This document shows, in pieces, positions 35,532 to 44,933 of a DNA stretch of 64,000 nt. The stretch comes from JAFNAG01 sp963824985 (GTDB lineage: Bacteria; Acidobacteriota; UBA6911), in assembly GCA_963824985.1 (NCBI GenBank), contig CAWGRQ010000031.1:1-64000 (forward strand), read 5' to 3'. The position numbers and the translations under genes are program-made. The stretch's first letter is position 1; each line of letters starts with the position of its first letter. The notes below the pieces were generated by a model that was not told the origin of the DNA, made no database searches, and saw nothing but the letters and a program-made list of their open reading frames with translations.

Positions 35532-36089
35532 ATGATCATTCTATGTCGAACTGCGGCCTTCATTCTGGTAATGACCCTTCTTTCGCCGTTCCTCAACGCA
35601 CAAGACAACACCTGGAAAGCGAGGATTTTTGGCGGAGTGGGCATCGGCAGGTTTTTTGATGACGAAGGTTCCTTGGGTCAGGGCGCAACTTACCGTGCCG
35701 GCGCGGAGTGGCGTCCTCTGAGTCGCTTGGGAGTCCAGGGTGAACTGCTCGGTATCCATCACACTCGCGGGGATCACTTTCAAGTCGACGGAGATTCGGC
35801 GGGCTTCTCCGGCAATGCGGTCCTCTATTTTTCCCGCTCCAGGGTGCAGCCCTATATCCTGGGAGGCCTCGGCGTCCTCAAAACCAGCTACAGATACGGG
35901 TGGCCGGATGACTCGGCCGAGAGATACAGCGTTCGGAGAACCGAACTAAGCATGAATTTCGGGGGCGGCACGCTGCTGTTCCTGAATCGTCATTGGTCGC
36001 TGGATCCCCAGGTGCGTGTCATCGTTTCAAATCCAAGCGGATACGTGCTGGCCAACTATTTCTCGATGAGCGCTTCCTATCATTGGTGA
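35532..36089 (+). CDS. Outer-membrane beta-barrel protein (OmpA/OmpW-like small barrel)
   Basis: This 185-residue exported protein has a signal peptide (about 1-24, cleavage after LNAQ). The mature part has alternating amphipathic strands with short turns, FGGVGIGRFF, YRAGAEWRPLSRLGVQGELL, VQPYILGGLGVLKTSYRY and FGGGTLLFLNRHWSLDPQVR, and ends in a C-terminal aromatic residue (SASYHW), the assembly signal of barrel proteins. Eight strands are likely. It lies 105 bp downstream of the sigma operon and may be a target of that system, which is a guess. Confidence 0.78.
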   Translation: MIILCRTAAFILVMTLLSPFLNAQDNTWKARIFGGVGIGRFFDDEGSLGQGATYRAGAEWRPLSRLGVQGELLGIHHTRGDHFQVDGDSAGFSGNAVLYFSRSRVQPYILGGLGVLKTSYRYGWPDDSAERYSVRRTELSMNFGGGTLLFLNRHWSLDPQVRVIVSNPSGYVLANYFSMSASYHW

Positions 36090-36114
36090 CGGGCGGCGGC
36101 CGCACCGCCCTTGC

Positions 36115-36327
36115 GTGCTACAGACTCGCCTTTTGATCCGAGCTCTATTACCCGGTATCGCCATCGAAGAAGCCTCCTTTTCATTCACCGGTCTCAAAGA
36201 TGCGAGTGGTATCGAACTCCCGCCAGTCAACGGACTTTGTCTCGGCGTGTATCAGAAGCACGGTCATGAGTGGTTTGCCTCTGCGGAGCAATGCATGGTT
36301 CCTTCCCCGGCTCCTCAACCAAGTTGA
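36115..36327 (+). pseudogene. Possible SnoaL/DUF4440-like C-terminal remnant
   Basis: The 70 residues include FSFTGLKDASGIELPPVNGL and a later HGHEWFASAEQCMVP, which look like the last strands of a SnoaL/DUF4440 (NTF2-like) domain. The N-terminal two thirds are missing, and no in-frame extension supplies them. It is probably decay after an insertion or deletion. The match is by eye and weak. Confidence 0.35.
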
Positions 36328-36377
36328 ACCATCGGTCGGGAGGGCTGACAGGCAAAAAGGGGGGCAAAAAAATGATC

Positions 36378-36646
36378 CTAAGGGTTCGCGCATAAATAAG
36401 TTTACATTTTGGCGCGAGCACCGTCGCACCTGTGTTGCTCCTGGGGCGGGCAGATGCAAGGCGCCGCGACGCAGGCGATGTGGTGACATCGTCGAGGAGC
36501 GGCAACGCCGCAGTTGCCCGCCCGCCGCCGCGCCCCGAAGGGCTGCTGGCTTCCAAGCATCTAATATCCTATGGCAAACTCTCCTGTGGCTCGTGGGTTT
36601 GGAAGCCAGCAGCAAAATGTGAAGTTATTTTTGCGCGAGCCCTAAG
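36378..36646. mobile_element. Palindromic element family, copy B (269 bp)
   Basis: The ends CTAAGGGTTCGCGCATAAAT and the complement of CTTAGGGCTCGCGCAAAAAT are inverted repeats over about 38 bp. Inside is the family core (GGCAGATGCAAGGCGCCGCG, GTGACATCGTCGAGGAGCGG) and a perfect 15-bp stem, GCTGCTGGCTTCCAA, paired near 36600-36615. Non-coding. Confidence 0.75.
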
Positions 36647-36926
36647 CCCCTTCCCGTGACCTGCTGAAGGTCCAGCCGCCTCAGGGATCCCAATCAGCTC
36701 AGCACCGTCAGCGCAGCAAACCAGACAATTAGAGAGACCGGGGAATCCGTAGGACCCCTCCGTATTGCATTCGCCCATGGGGTGAAGCGCATGATCTGCT
36801 CTCCAAAGCCGGTGGGCAACCCGGTTTCCCTATCGCCGGCGTGGGGGGCGCGAGCATGGGCTGAAAAGATCTGGAGATCGGCATTGAATCCGATTAATAT
36901 CAGAAAAACCGTTCGGGAGCATGGGT

Positions 36927-37631
36927 ATGCCACAAAATCTCAGACGAGGTTCAACAGGCTTTGATGTTCAGGAAGTACAGGGTGCCTTGGACATATATGC
37001 CGATGGCATATTTGGTCCGGTTACCGAGGCCGCCGTGCTGAAATTTCAGAAGAGCAGGGGATTGAAGGTGGATGGCATTGTCGGCCCCAACACCTGGAAC
37101 GAGATCATGGCACTCGCCCAGGCAACACAACGGCGTTTTGCAGCGATGAGGTCGACCGGGGAAATCCGTCACCACGTGTGGCTGGTGCCTCAGTCCAAGA
37201 CCATGGCGTGCTGGTACGCCTCTGCCATCATGGTTCGGTACTGGAAACGAAACCTGCAGCAGATGTGCCAGGCCGGCGAACCGGATCCGAGCCAGGTTCC
37301 GGAACACATCAGGATCTTCCGGGGTAACAACGGGCTTCCGATTCCACGGACAAAGCAGTTCGCTCGGGAACTCGGCCTGCAGTGGGCGCCGAGACATTTC
37401 CAGAGTTTAGGACCATTATTCATACAGGATTTGCTCAAACAATACGGTCCTCTTTGGACGGGTGGGAGAGAGCACGTCGTGGTCATCACGGGAATATCGA
37501 GGGATGGCAGCACTCTTTATGTCAATGATCCGTGGCCGCCGCATCGGGGCAGAAAGAAGATCGAGACGCTTCTATGGCTCAACGAGTTCCTCATGCCGAA
37601 CGATGACGCGCCCTTCCTTTTTTGCCCCTGA
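36927..37631 (+). CDS. Papain-like cysteine protease (AvrRpt2/C70-like) with peptidoglycan-binding domain
   Basis: This 234-residue protein has two domains. Residues 5-62 form a PG_binding_1 domain (GFDVQEVQGALDIYADGIFG, LKVDGIVGPNTW). The C-terminal part is a papain-like protease: Q89 in LVPQSKTMACWYASA as oxyanion residue, C95 as nucleophile, H183 in REHVVVITGI, and N200/D201 in YVNDPWPP. The pattern is that of the papain-like (C70, AvrRpt2-type) family. There is no signal peptide or transmembrane helix, so export by Sec is not expected. The second ATG (36927) is preferred, with GGGAG 7 nt upstream. It converges with the giant M64 gene. Confidence 0.78.
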   Translation: MPQNLRRGSTGFDVQEVQGALDIYADGIFGPVTEAAVLKFQKSRGLKVDGIVGPNTWNEIMALAQATQRRFAAMRSTGEIRHHVWLVPQSKTMACWYASAIMVRYWKRNLQQMCQAGEPDPSQVPEHIRIFRGNNGLPIPRTKQFARELGLQWAPRHFQSLGPLFIQDLLKQYGPLWTGGREHVVVITGISRDGSTLYVNDPWPPHRGRKKIETLLWLNEFLMPNDDAPFLFCP

Positions 37632-37681
37632 CGATGAGGACGGGATGATCGAATTTCGAGATAATGGCGCCTGTCCCAAAA

Positions 37682-40600
37682 CTACGGCAGGATGATTACC
37701 GGAAGCGCGGCGAAAACGTTGCCGTTCGGATTGTCGAATCTCAGACCCACCCCACCTACCGGCGTGGTCGAAAACACCTCCACGGTACCCTCGAACTCGC
37801 CAAAACCGAGCGGAAACCATTCCGGGAAGAACCTGGCAACGTGCCCCCAAGCCGGCACCCCGGCGCCGACTGTGGCCGCAATCTCCCCGTTCGCGCGCCG
37901 CAGAACCAAAGTCAGTACTGCAGCCTCGGGATTCGGATTGCAGATGGCGAGGCCCGATCCCGACGAACCCATGCTATCCACGTAAGCAATGAATTGCCGT
38001 GTCAGTGGAGCCGGCTGTACGCCTGCTTCGGAAACAATCCGATCGCCCACACGTGTCTGGTAGATCGCCGAACCGCCGATGGGAAGAGCACAGGTGACCT
38101 TGACATATCCCGTGAGCAGTTCTTCTGAAGCCCCGTCCGTAACCAGGCGCCCCACGCCATTGCCGTTCAACGACACCTGGATGTTCTGCTGCAACCGGCC
38201 ACCGACAGGGATTGAGACCCTGGTTCCGTCGCTGCGGTGAAACTCGACGTCTGCCAAAGTTCCTGAGGCCCAAGGATTCAGCAACACAAGATCGGTCCGA
38301 TAGCCCGCCCCATCCGCAAATTGCGGGAAATAGAGGACTGTCCGGCTCTCCTCCGTCAAGACAACCGGAACCGTGGTGAAAACATGGGCCGCGGGATCCC
38401 GGGACATGTTGTCATAGCGCAGCCCAACGGCTGCCAGGTCCGCACTGCTCGTGAATTCGATGCTCCCCTCGAATCCCGCCGTGGCATGCAACTGGAATCT
38501 TTCCCGGGCGAACTCGGCTATGTGGCGCCCCGGCAAAAGATCGATGGCGGCCATATCCTTGACCACCCCTTCGCGGTCGCGCAGGATCAGGCTCACAGTG
38601 GCCTGGGCATCACTCGGGTTGGCGATGGCATAACCCGAATCCGCGTCATCGGAATTATCGACATAGACGGTAAAGTGTCTGGCCGGCCGGCGCAGACCGG
38701 TCGCGGCTTCGCTGAGGATCACGTCTCCATGCATCGCGCGGATCAGAGCGGAACCCACGAACTGCTGCCCGCCAGCAAGTCGCGCGTAGCCCGAGATCGC
38801 ATCTCCAGAAAGTACCGCCTGCAGACTCAGGATTCCCCTTGAATTGAGGAGGAATGGTACGGGTGGGGCGACCCCGCTCGCAAGCGGTCCAAATGAAGTT
38901 CCGTCCGATTTGACCAGTGACACCAGAACATCGGCCGCAGCCGCACCGATGTTGAGCCCGGTCAGGATGGTCCGGTACGCGCCCCCGGTGGCAATTTGGG
39001 CAAACACGCCAACGAAAGCCGGCGCCTCGGCGTGCGGCCGGAAATAAATCCAGGGGGTCCAGTTGCCGCTCCGGCTCGGAGTGGCCGGCCGCAGCCGCCA
39101 CCGATAGTCTGTCCCCGCTGTCAGTGCGAATGGTAACAGGAATTGGCGATCATAAACATCATAGGCTGCCAGCAACTGGCTGCCATCGGCGGTCTCAAGT
39201 TCCAGATAGTAATGGGATGCTCCCGGAGAAGGCGCCCAGATGAATTGCGGATAGAGACCGTGAACTTCCGCGACAGGGCTTTCGGGCAGCGCATCAGCCA
39301 CCACTCCGGTGATATCGCTCAGCCTGATTTCAATTTCCGCGGTGCAGACCGGACAGTAGCGGTTCCCGCTCACCATCATGCAGTACTCAGTGGGACGATA
39401 TCTCCCTCCCGTGTAATACCCTGCGCCCTCATAGAGACCGACTCCGTGCGAACCGGGCTGGCTGGGAATTTCTTTCCCCGGCGAAATGAGGTGCCGCCAG
39501 GGGATCCGGTTGACATCCGTGAGCGAGGTGATGTTGCGCGCCGCGGATTCAACCCCTTTGTAGGTTTCCTCGTATTCAGTGTACTCATCCGCCAGCAGCC
39601 CCACATTGTGGCCCATTTCGTGCGCGACGACGTAATCGTTGTTCAGCGTGGAAATGTCTCCGCCGTACTGGAACATATAGGAATTCACGCGCCCCATGCG
39701 GATCGGCTGGTTGACCATGACGATCCGGGTGTCGCACTCCGGGACATACTGATTGATGTATTGCGAAACCAGAGTGTAGTTCGCCGAGAACAGATAGTTC
39801 CGGTCCGGCGTATGCAGGTAGGTTCCGAGAGCCGTATCTCGATCAAGGACAACCTCGCCGCTGGAATCCAGGATTTTGTGCCCGGCCTGGCGTGAAACCA
39901 GGCGGATGCGGAACAGATTGAACGCCTCACGATGCCGATTCCACTCGTCCTGCCCGAACAGAGACCGTGCGGTGTCCAGGGTATTGCGATAAAACAACTC
40001 CTGATCGTTGATGTTGGGAACCTGATCTCCATTCAGATCCTGGAACGGTTCATTATGAAGGGTCGGATTGGTCCCCGTCTTGGGCGCGGAAACGGTGCCG
40101 TAAGCCTGATAGCGCTCTCCGATATCCAAGATCCCGTTCTGGTCCAAGTCATAGAACAGTACGCCATCCCAGCGGCCGTTTCCGTTCAGGTCCGCATATG
40201 GTTCATTGATTCCCGTATACCCGTCACCGATCATGACTATGTTCCACCGGCTCCTGCGATCCGGCACCCCGAAAAACTGGGTCAGGGTTTCCCCCGAATC
40301 CGAGAAAGATGGAAACTCGTCCAGAACGACATTAGCGGTCCGGCTCGCGGTCAGGTCGCCGAAGCGCTCGGTGTGCAGGATGTTGCGGCTGTTGGCGTCA
40401 CTGTAAAACTTGACGAAACCCTCGGGGGTCATCAAAATGGAGAATTTTCCGGAGGCATCGGTCGTGGTCGTCTCGTATTCCCTGGCCAGGTCGGTATAGG
40501 ACAGAATGTACATGTTCGGCAGCGGGGTGCGGTCGGCGTCCAGGAGAGTTCCGGTCCACAGGAAGAGTTCAGGCACATCAAGCTGCATTTCGGTTCGTTC

Positions 40601-42736
40601 GCCGATCTCGATCTCCGGCAGCCGGATCGCCCGGCAGCCGGCTAGAAATGCGGTTAGAGAGTACGCACCCCGGTCGGCATACAGGATGAATGTCCGGAAA
40701 TACTTGCCGCGCCCGGCATCAAATCCCGCCGGTCCTACGGTTCCGCCCCCCGCGAACGCCGTGAGTCCGGAGCGGTAGAGTTCGAAGCGCGCCAGCCAGG
40801 TCCTCGAGAAGCGGTTGAAGCTGTCCTCCCCGGTAAAATAGAGCGTGAGGGCCAGGATCCCGGACGCCGGCGGCATGATGATATCGAGAGTACGCGGCTC
40901 GGATACAGGCACGGCGATATTCAAGGCCGGCGCCGCCAGGCTCCCTGAAGGCGGCAGGGCTTCAATGGTGTAGGCTCCCACGGGCAGACTCATGCCGTAG
41001 CTCCCATCCGACAGAGTCAGCGCGGAATTGATGAAGGTCCCATCCTGGTAGGCGCGGACGCGCACCCCTCGCAACGGTTTCTGCTGGAAGTCCTGCACCA
41101 GGCCCGACAGCGTATTTCCCCTGGCCAGCTGGATGTCCTGCGTCACGTCTCCATCGATTTGCAGGCTCAGGGATTGCAGCACGTAGTTCTGGGCATAGGC
41201 GGCCAGGAGAAAACTGTTGGGTTCCAGTCTTTTTCCCACCCCGAACTTGAATCTCCCTGAGTTGTCAGTCGTTGTGGACCAGGATGGCGTTCCTGTTGTG
41301 GTGCTGCATAGCTGCCGCAGGAGGACCGAAGCCTTGGCAATTACCGCGCCCCCTTCGCCAATGACCGTACCGGAGACCGTCCATCCCGTCTCCAGCCTGA
41401 AATCGAGCGTAGTATCTGTCGCGAAAATGATTCCAACCTGGGCCGGCGGCGCCGTGTAGGGGACCTGCGGAATCACCGAGATGTTCAACGGGCGATTCTG
41501 CGGCACTACCGTGGAGTAGAGTCCGGAGGACAAGGTGGTCGTACTCACCGTAAGCTGCAATTCCTTCGAATATGCCCGCACCGACACCGAGGGCGCCGGC
41601 TGGCCCTGTTCATTTTGAATCATTCCGGTCAGTCGAATGCCCGGGATAGCACTGAAGTCGTATTGGGTATTCCCCGAGATGCCCACCGATTGGCGGACCT
41701 GGACATAAGTTTTCCCCGGCACCGATGAATATACGGGTTGGATGTCGACTCGACCGGCATCAACCGCCATTGAAAAGAAGCCGGTTTGGTCCGTGGTCAA
41801 AGAACCAAGATACCCTTGGTACACATTGGAGCCGTCATACTGGTAGAAAAGTAACGTCGCTTGCGTCACCGGTTCGCCGCTCTCGAGATCCGTAACCCGG
41901 CCTGAAAGGGTGTATGCCGGCGCCGCGGCCGCGAGCCGCCTCGACCCCACCGGCGCGTGAGCCGCCGGTGCCGGCTCTTCCCTTCGGATCATGCGCGCCA
42001 ATTCCTCTGGCCCGGCACGCAGGCCATGCCGGAGGTTCATAATCTCCGCACCAAACGATTCCAGCTGTTCGATCTCGAATGCGGTTTCACCCCGGTAGTG
42101 CTTTTGCAGCTCTTCCGGCACGTTTTCGAGCCGAGGCATTTCCTGCGCCGGCTGGAGGCTGGCGGCCGGCCGCTGCCGGCGCAGCCGGGCCTCGTCGAGA
42201 AGCCGCCTGCGGTTTTCATTCTCGTGGGCCAGAAATGCCCGGCGCTGCGCCGCAGCCTCCCCCCTGAAAGAAGCATCGACAGGGATATGCAGCTGCACCT
42301 CCATGCGCTCATTGCAGATCAGCGCATCCGCGAGACCGGGCAGACGAGGGATCTTAACCACCATGGGAATGGTCTGGTCCGGGAAGACTATGGGGGAAAA
42401 GCGCCCCGGATTGCCGATCGTGAGCCTGCCGATGTTCATTCCCCGTTGATCAAACAGCAGCGCGCGCCAGTCATCGTCGGCGGCCAGATGCCTGGTTGGC
42501 TCGTAGTTTTCAATTTCGGCCGCCGACATAAGGCGAATCCCGCCATCTCTGGATTCGAGGGTGATCAGATAGCCCGGGCGCATATCCGGCTGCGAGAGAT
42601 TAACCGTGGGGCCCTGCCCGGCAGATGCCCGCGACTCAAGCTTAGTATCCCGGGAAGGTGCCGCAAGAACAATCGCACACAGGGAAACAGCAAACAGGGT
42701 GTTGCGAGGCCAGTAAAATGCGAAGCGGTTCGCCAT
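37682..42736 (-). CDS. Giant secreted multidomain M64-type zinc metallopeptidase
   Basis: A 1684-residue exported protein. After the signal peptide and an N-terminal part of about 240 residues come five carboxypeptidase-regulatory-like (CarboxypepD_reg) beta-sandwich domains with openings YTLSGRVTDLESGEP, IRLTGMIQNEQGQP, WTVSGTVIGEGG, NTLSGLVQDFQQ and LWTGTLLDADRTP. The peptidase part starts RWNIVMIGDGYTG and has the active site HEMGHNVGLLADEY near residue 1038, like IgA peptidase M64. It is interrupted by Ca-binding-type loops (DLNGNGRWDG, DLDQNGILDIGE, DLNGDQVP). A fibronectin-like domain and three repeats of about 130 residues with no known name follow. The ATG at 42736 has AAGGAG. The substrate is an extracellular protein, unknown. 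Confidence 0.85.
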   Translation of the reverse strand: MANRFAFYWPRNTLFAVSLCAIVLAAPSRDTKLESRASAGQGPTVNLSQPDMRPGYLITLESRDGGIRLMSAAEIENYEPTRHLAADDDWRALLFDQRGMNIGRLTIGNPGRFSPIVFPDQTIPMVVKIPRLPGLADALICNERMEVQLHIPVDASFRGEAAAQRRAFLAHENENRRRLLDEARLRRQRPAASLQPAQEMPRLENVPEELQKHYRGETAFEIEQLESFGAEIMNLRHGLRAGPEELARMIRREEPAPAAHAPVGSRRLAAAAPAYTLSGRVTDLESGEPVTQATLLFYQYDGSNVYQGYLGSLTTDQTGFFSMAVDAGRVDIQPVYSSVPGKTYVQVRQSVGISGNTQYDFSAIPGIRLTGMIQNEQGQPAPSVSVRAYSKELQLTVSTTTLSSGLYSTVVPQNRPLNISVIPQVPYTAPPAQVGIIFATDTTLDFRLETGWTVSGTVIGEGGAVIAKASVLLRQLCSTTTGTPSWSTTTDNSGRFKFGVGKRLEPNSFLLAAYAQNYVLQSLSLQIDGDVTQDIQLARGNTLSGLVQDFQQKPLRGVRVRAYQDGTFINSALTLSDGSYGMSLPVGAYTIEALPPSGSLAAPALNIAVPVSEPRTLDIIMPPASGILALTLYFTGEDSFNRFSRTWLARFELYRSGLTAFAGGGTVGPAGFDAGRGKYFRTFILYADRGAYSLTAFLAGCRAIRLPEIEIGERTEMQLDVPELFLWTGTLLDADRTPLPNMYILSYTDLAREYETTTTDASGKFSILMTPEGFVKFYSDANSRNILHTERFGDLTASRTANVVLDEFPSFSDSGETLTQFFGVPDRRSRWNIVMIGDGYTGINEPYADLNGNGRWDGVLFYDLDQNGILDIGERYQAYGTVSAPKTGTNPTLHNEPFQDLNGDQVPNINDQELFYRNTLDTARSLFGQDEWNRHREAFNLFRIRLVSRQAGHKILDSSGEVVLDRDTALGTYLHTPDRNYLFSANYTLVSQYINQYVPECDTRIVMVNQPIRMGRVNSYMFQYGGDISTLNNDYVVAHEMGHNVGLLADEYTEYEETYKGVESAARNITSLTDVNRIPWRHLISPGKEIPSQPGSHGVGLYEGAGYYTGGRYRPTEYCMMVSGNRYCPVCTAEIEIRLSDITGVVADALPESPVAEVHGLYPQFIWAPSPGASHYYLELETADGSQLLAAYDVYDRQFLLPFALTAGTDYRWRLRPATPSRSGNWTPWIYFRPHAEAPAFVGVFAQIATGGAYRTILTGLNIGAAAADVLVSLVKSDGTSFGPLASGVAPPVPFLLNSRGILSLQAVLSGDAISGYARLAGGQQFVGSALIRAMHGDVILSEAATGLRRPARHFTVYVDNSDDADSGYAIANPSDAQATVSLILRDREGVVKDMAAIDLLPGRHIAEFARERFQLHATAGFEGSIEFTSSADLAAVGLRYDNMSRDPAAHVFTTVPVVLTEESRTVLYFPQFADGAGYRTDLVLLNPWASGTLADVEFHRSDGTRVSIPVGGRLQQNIQVSLNGNGVGRLVTDGASEELLTGYVKVTCALPIGGSAIYQTRVGDRIVSEAGVQPAPLTRQFIAYVDSMGSSGSGLAICNPNPEAAVLTLVLRRANGEIAATVGAGVPAWGHVARFFPEWFPLGFGEFEGTVEVFSTTPVGGVGLRFDNPNGNVFAALPVIILP

Positions 42737-43439
42737 ATGCCGGGCTCCTTGAGCGTACGGGATTGCGGCTTTGACGCGGGGCGGCGCCCTTGTCACCGCT
42801 AATCAACGGGCATCAGTCTGGGAAATCGGGTTGATTCTATCACAGAGAAAATCGGTGGCAGGTTACCTTTTCACCATTGCGGAAGCAGATTGTCCAATAC
42901 GATTCCGGCCCCTCGAACCCGGGCAGCACATTTAGGCCCCCCGGATCCGCGCAAAGCCGTTCTTACAGGCACCCTGCTCCGAATTGGATTGCACATGTGA
43001 CCTTCACGCCAAATCGATGTTCATCCTCTCAGGTTGCACGGATTGCTTTTGCAGTCTGATATCCGGAATAATGAAAATGGTCACCCTCCAGTGACCCAAA
43101 ACATCAGAATGAAGCGGTCTATTTCCCTGGAGGCTAGCGACACCATCCCGACCGGCAGGGACGAGCCAATAATAAACATCAGTGATTACAATATTTAGAG
43201 GATTCCTGTCCCTTTGTGAAGCCTCGGCGCCCGGTCTGGCATGATCGTTGCTAGACTCATATTTGGCTAATCGTGCCCGCCATCTCCCCAGCGGTAGATG
43301 CGATTCAAGTGCATGCAAAGCATTCTCCGCTACCACGGGTGATTGTAGATATCTCGGTCCCAGGACGAGTGCCATTCCTCATTTTTTCGGAGGAAAATGG
43401 GAATCAACCAGATAGGTCCAATCAGGAAGAGGTAAAGGA
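42737..43439. other. Long intergenic region, no confident gene
   Basis: About 700 bp between the divergent M64 and collagen-like genes. A 123-codon frame at 43004-43375 on the minus strand is open but matches no family I know, and base composition here is less GC-rich than in the neighbouring genes. It may be remnant DNA. Promoters for both flanking genes must lie here. Confidence 0.4.
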
Positions 43440-44516
43440 ATGAAGAGAGCAGCGGTGTTACTTCTGACATTGGGATTATCAATCACGGAATTGCTTTTTG
43501 CCGATCCGAGTGATGGGTACGGTGATAAGCAACTGGTCATCGTTTCTGCCGAAGTGATGGATAATGGACGCACCCCTTTTGTTCTGCAGATCAGGGGGCG
43601 ATATTTCGGACCCTACAAGCCGATTGTGCTGTGGGAATCAGTGCCAGTCGCAGTTACCGAATTCCGGACGCTGAAAGACGATTGGCAGATAATTACGATA
43701 CAGCTGCCGACCGATCGGTCCGGAGGCACAAATCCCGTATCGGGTAGCCACCTGCTCCGGGTCATGCGCGCCAGCAAGCAGGGAAGGGCCATGGAAGATC
43801 GCGAGAGTTCCGATGTATTTTATGTCACCATCGGTGCCGTGGGGCCCCAGGGGCCAAAAGGTGACGCAGGGCCTCCGGGCGCCACGGGGCCGGTTGGACC
43901 GCCGGGCGCGCAGGGACCCAAGGGGGACATCGGTCCCGTGGGGTTGCTGGGGCCGCCAGGCCCCAAGGGGGCCACGGGAACTCCGGGTCTGCAGGGACCC
44001 CCAGGACCGCAAGGGCCTCCGGGATTGTCCGGCGCGGCGGCGGCCGGCAGATGTCACGACAACGTGAATCGATTTGTGGATTGCGGCAACGGTACAGTGA
44101 CCGATACGCAGACGGGACTGATCTGGTTGAAAAATCCCGGGTGCTTCCCCCCGATGGAATATGCATCCGCGAACAACACCGCGGCGGGTCTGCAGAGCGG
44201 TCAGTGCGGGCTTTCGGATGGGTCGGCCGCGGGGAACTGGCGGTTGCCCACACAGTGGGAATGGGCTGGGATCCTCAAAGCGGCATGTAACGGCCCCGGA
44301 AGTTCGACGCTTCCCGACAGCACCGGATTTGGATGCTTCGATGCATCCCCATCAGGCCAGTGGGCCACCGGCGTCCAGTCGGGAGGTTACTGGTCGTCCA
44401 CCACTGCCGCGGATAGTCTCGGCGCTGCCTACTTCGCGTCGCTTGTCTACGGCTATGTCGACTATATCGCCAGGACCACCACCTTTCCTGTATGGCCCGT
44501 CCGCGGCGGCAATTGA
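43440..44516 (+). CDS. Exported collagen-like protein with IPT-like and DUF1566 domains
   Basis: 358 residues: signal peptide (1-21), an IPT/TIG-like immunoglobulin fold (about 32-130; LVIVSAEVMDNGRTPFVLQI), a Gly-X-Y collagen tract of about 21 triplets (residues 135-198, e.g. GPQGPKGDAGPPGATGPVG), and a C-terminal DUF1566-type domain (VDCGNGTVTDTQTGLIWLKN, GNWRLPTQWEWAGI, YWSSTTAADS). The collagen tract predicts a trimer, with the DUF1566 heads displayed at the tip, like surface-exposed bacterial collagen proteins. The stop codon abuts the left end of a palindromic element at 44516. Binding partner unknown. Confidence 0.85.
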   Translation: MKRAAVLLLTLGLSITELLFADPSDGYGDKQLVIVSAEVMDNGRTPFVLQIRGRYFGPYKPIVLWESVPVAVTEFRTLKDDWQIITIQLPTDRSGGTNPVSGSHLLRVMRASKQGRAMEDRESSDVFYVTIGAVGPQGPKGDAGPPGATGPVGPPGAQGPKGDIGPVGLLGPPGPKGATGTPGLQGPPGPQGPPGLSGAAAAGRCHDNVNRFVDCGNGTVTDTQTGLIWLKNPGCFPPMEYASANNTAAGLQSGQCGLSDGSAAGNWRLPTQWEWAGILKAACNGPGSSTLPDSTGFGCFDASPSGQWATGVQSGGYWSSTTAADSLGAAYFASLVYGYVDYIARTTTFPVWPVRGGN

Positions 44517-44716
44517 AGGTTCGCGCAAAAACAGATTCACGTTCTGGCGCGAGCCCCGGGCGGGCAGATGCAAGACGCCGCAACACAGTAGACGCCCGCC
44601 CGCCGCCGCACCCCGAAGGGCTGCCGGTTCAAATATTTGCTGCGCCCTTCCTCCCCAGGGCATGCGGCCGTGCAATCCGGCGGCAAATTGTGAATTCACT
44701 TTTGCGCGAGCCCCGA
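44516..44716. mobile_element. Palindromic element family, copy C (201 bp)
   Basis: The left end AAGGTTCGCGCAAAAACAGA and the right end TTTTGCGCGAGCCCC are inverted repeats. The core GCGGGCAGATGCAAGACGCC is reduced compared with copy B. It starts at the stop codon of the collagen-like gene, and its hairpin may serve as that gene's terminator. Confidence 0.65.
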
Positions 44717-44889
44717 GCTCACAGGGGCCGCACCTGCAGTTTCCAGTTTTTGCATTGGAAATGGTGACCTCAGTTCAGGGCTGCCTTCAGCCGTCCCCCT
44801 CTGCCTGACGCTTGGCACGCCGGCTCTGCTCCAACAATTGGAGGCCAGATACCACCCTCCATCCTCTGGCGGTTTCCGATCGATCATAT

Positions 44890-44920
44890 GCACATTTACT
44901 GTGCTATACTGTTTATGTGC
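44890..44920 (+). promoter_or_regulatory. Putative vapBC promoter/operator
   Basis: TATACT at 44905-44910 is a good -10 box. It is enclosed by the inverted repeat GCACAT (44890-44895) and ATGTGC (44915-44920), a likely binding site for the VapBC complex. No convincing -35 is seen. The vapB ATG lies at 44934. Confidence 0.45.
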
Positions 44921-44933
44921 CCAGGAGGAGGTC

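Noticed and set aside
43004..43375. A 123-codon minus-strand frame in the gap before the collagen-like gene
   Set aside because: No good ribosome site, no family resemblance, and no neighbour to suggest a role. It could be a remnant, but I cannot support it as a gene.
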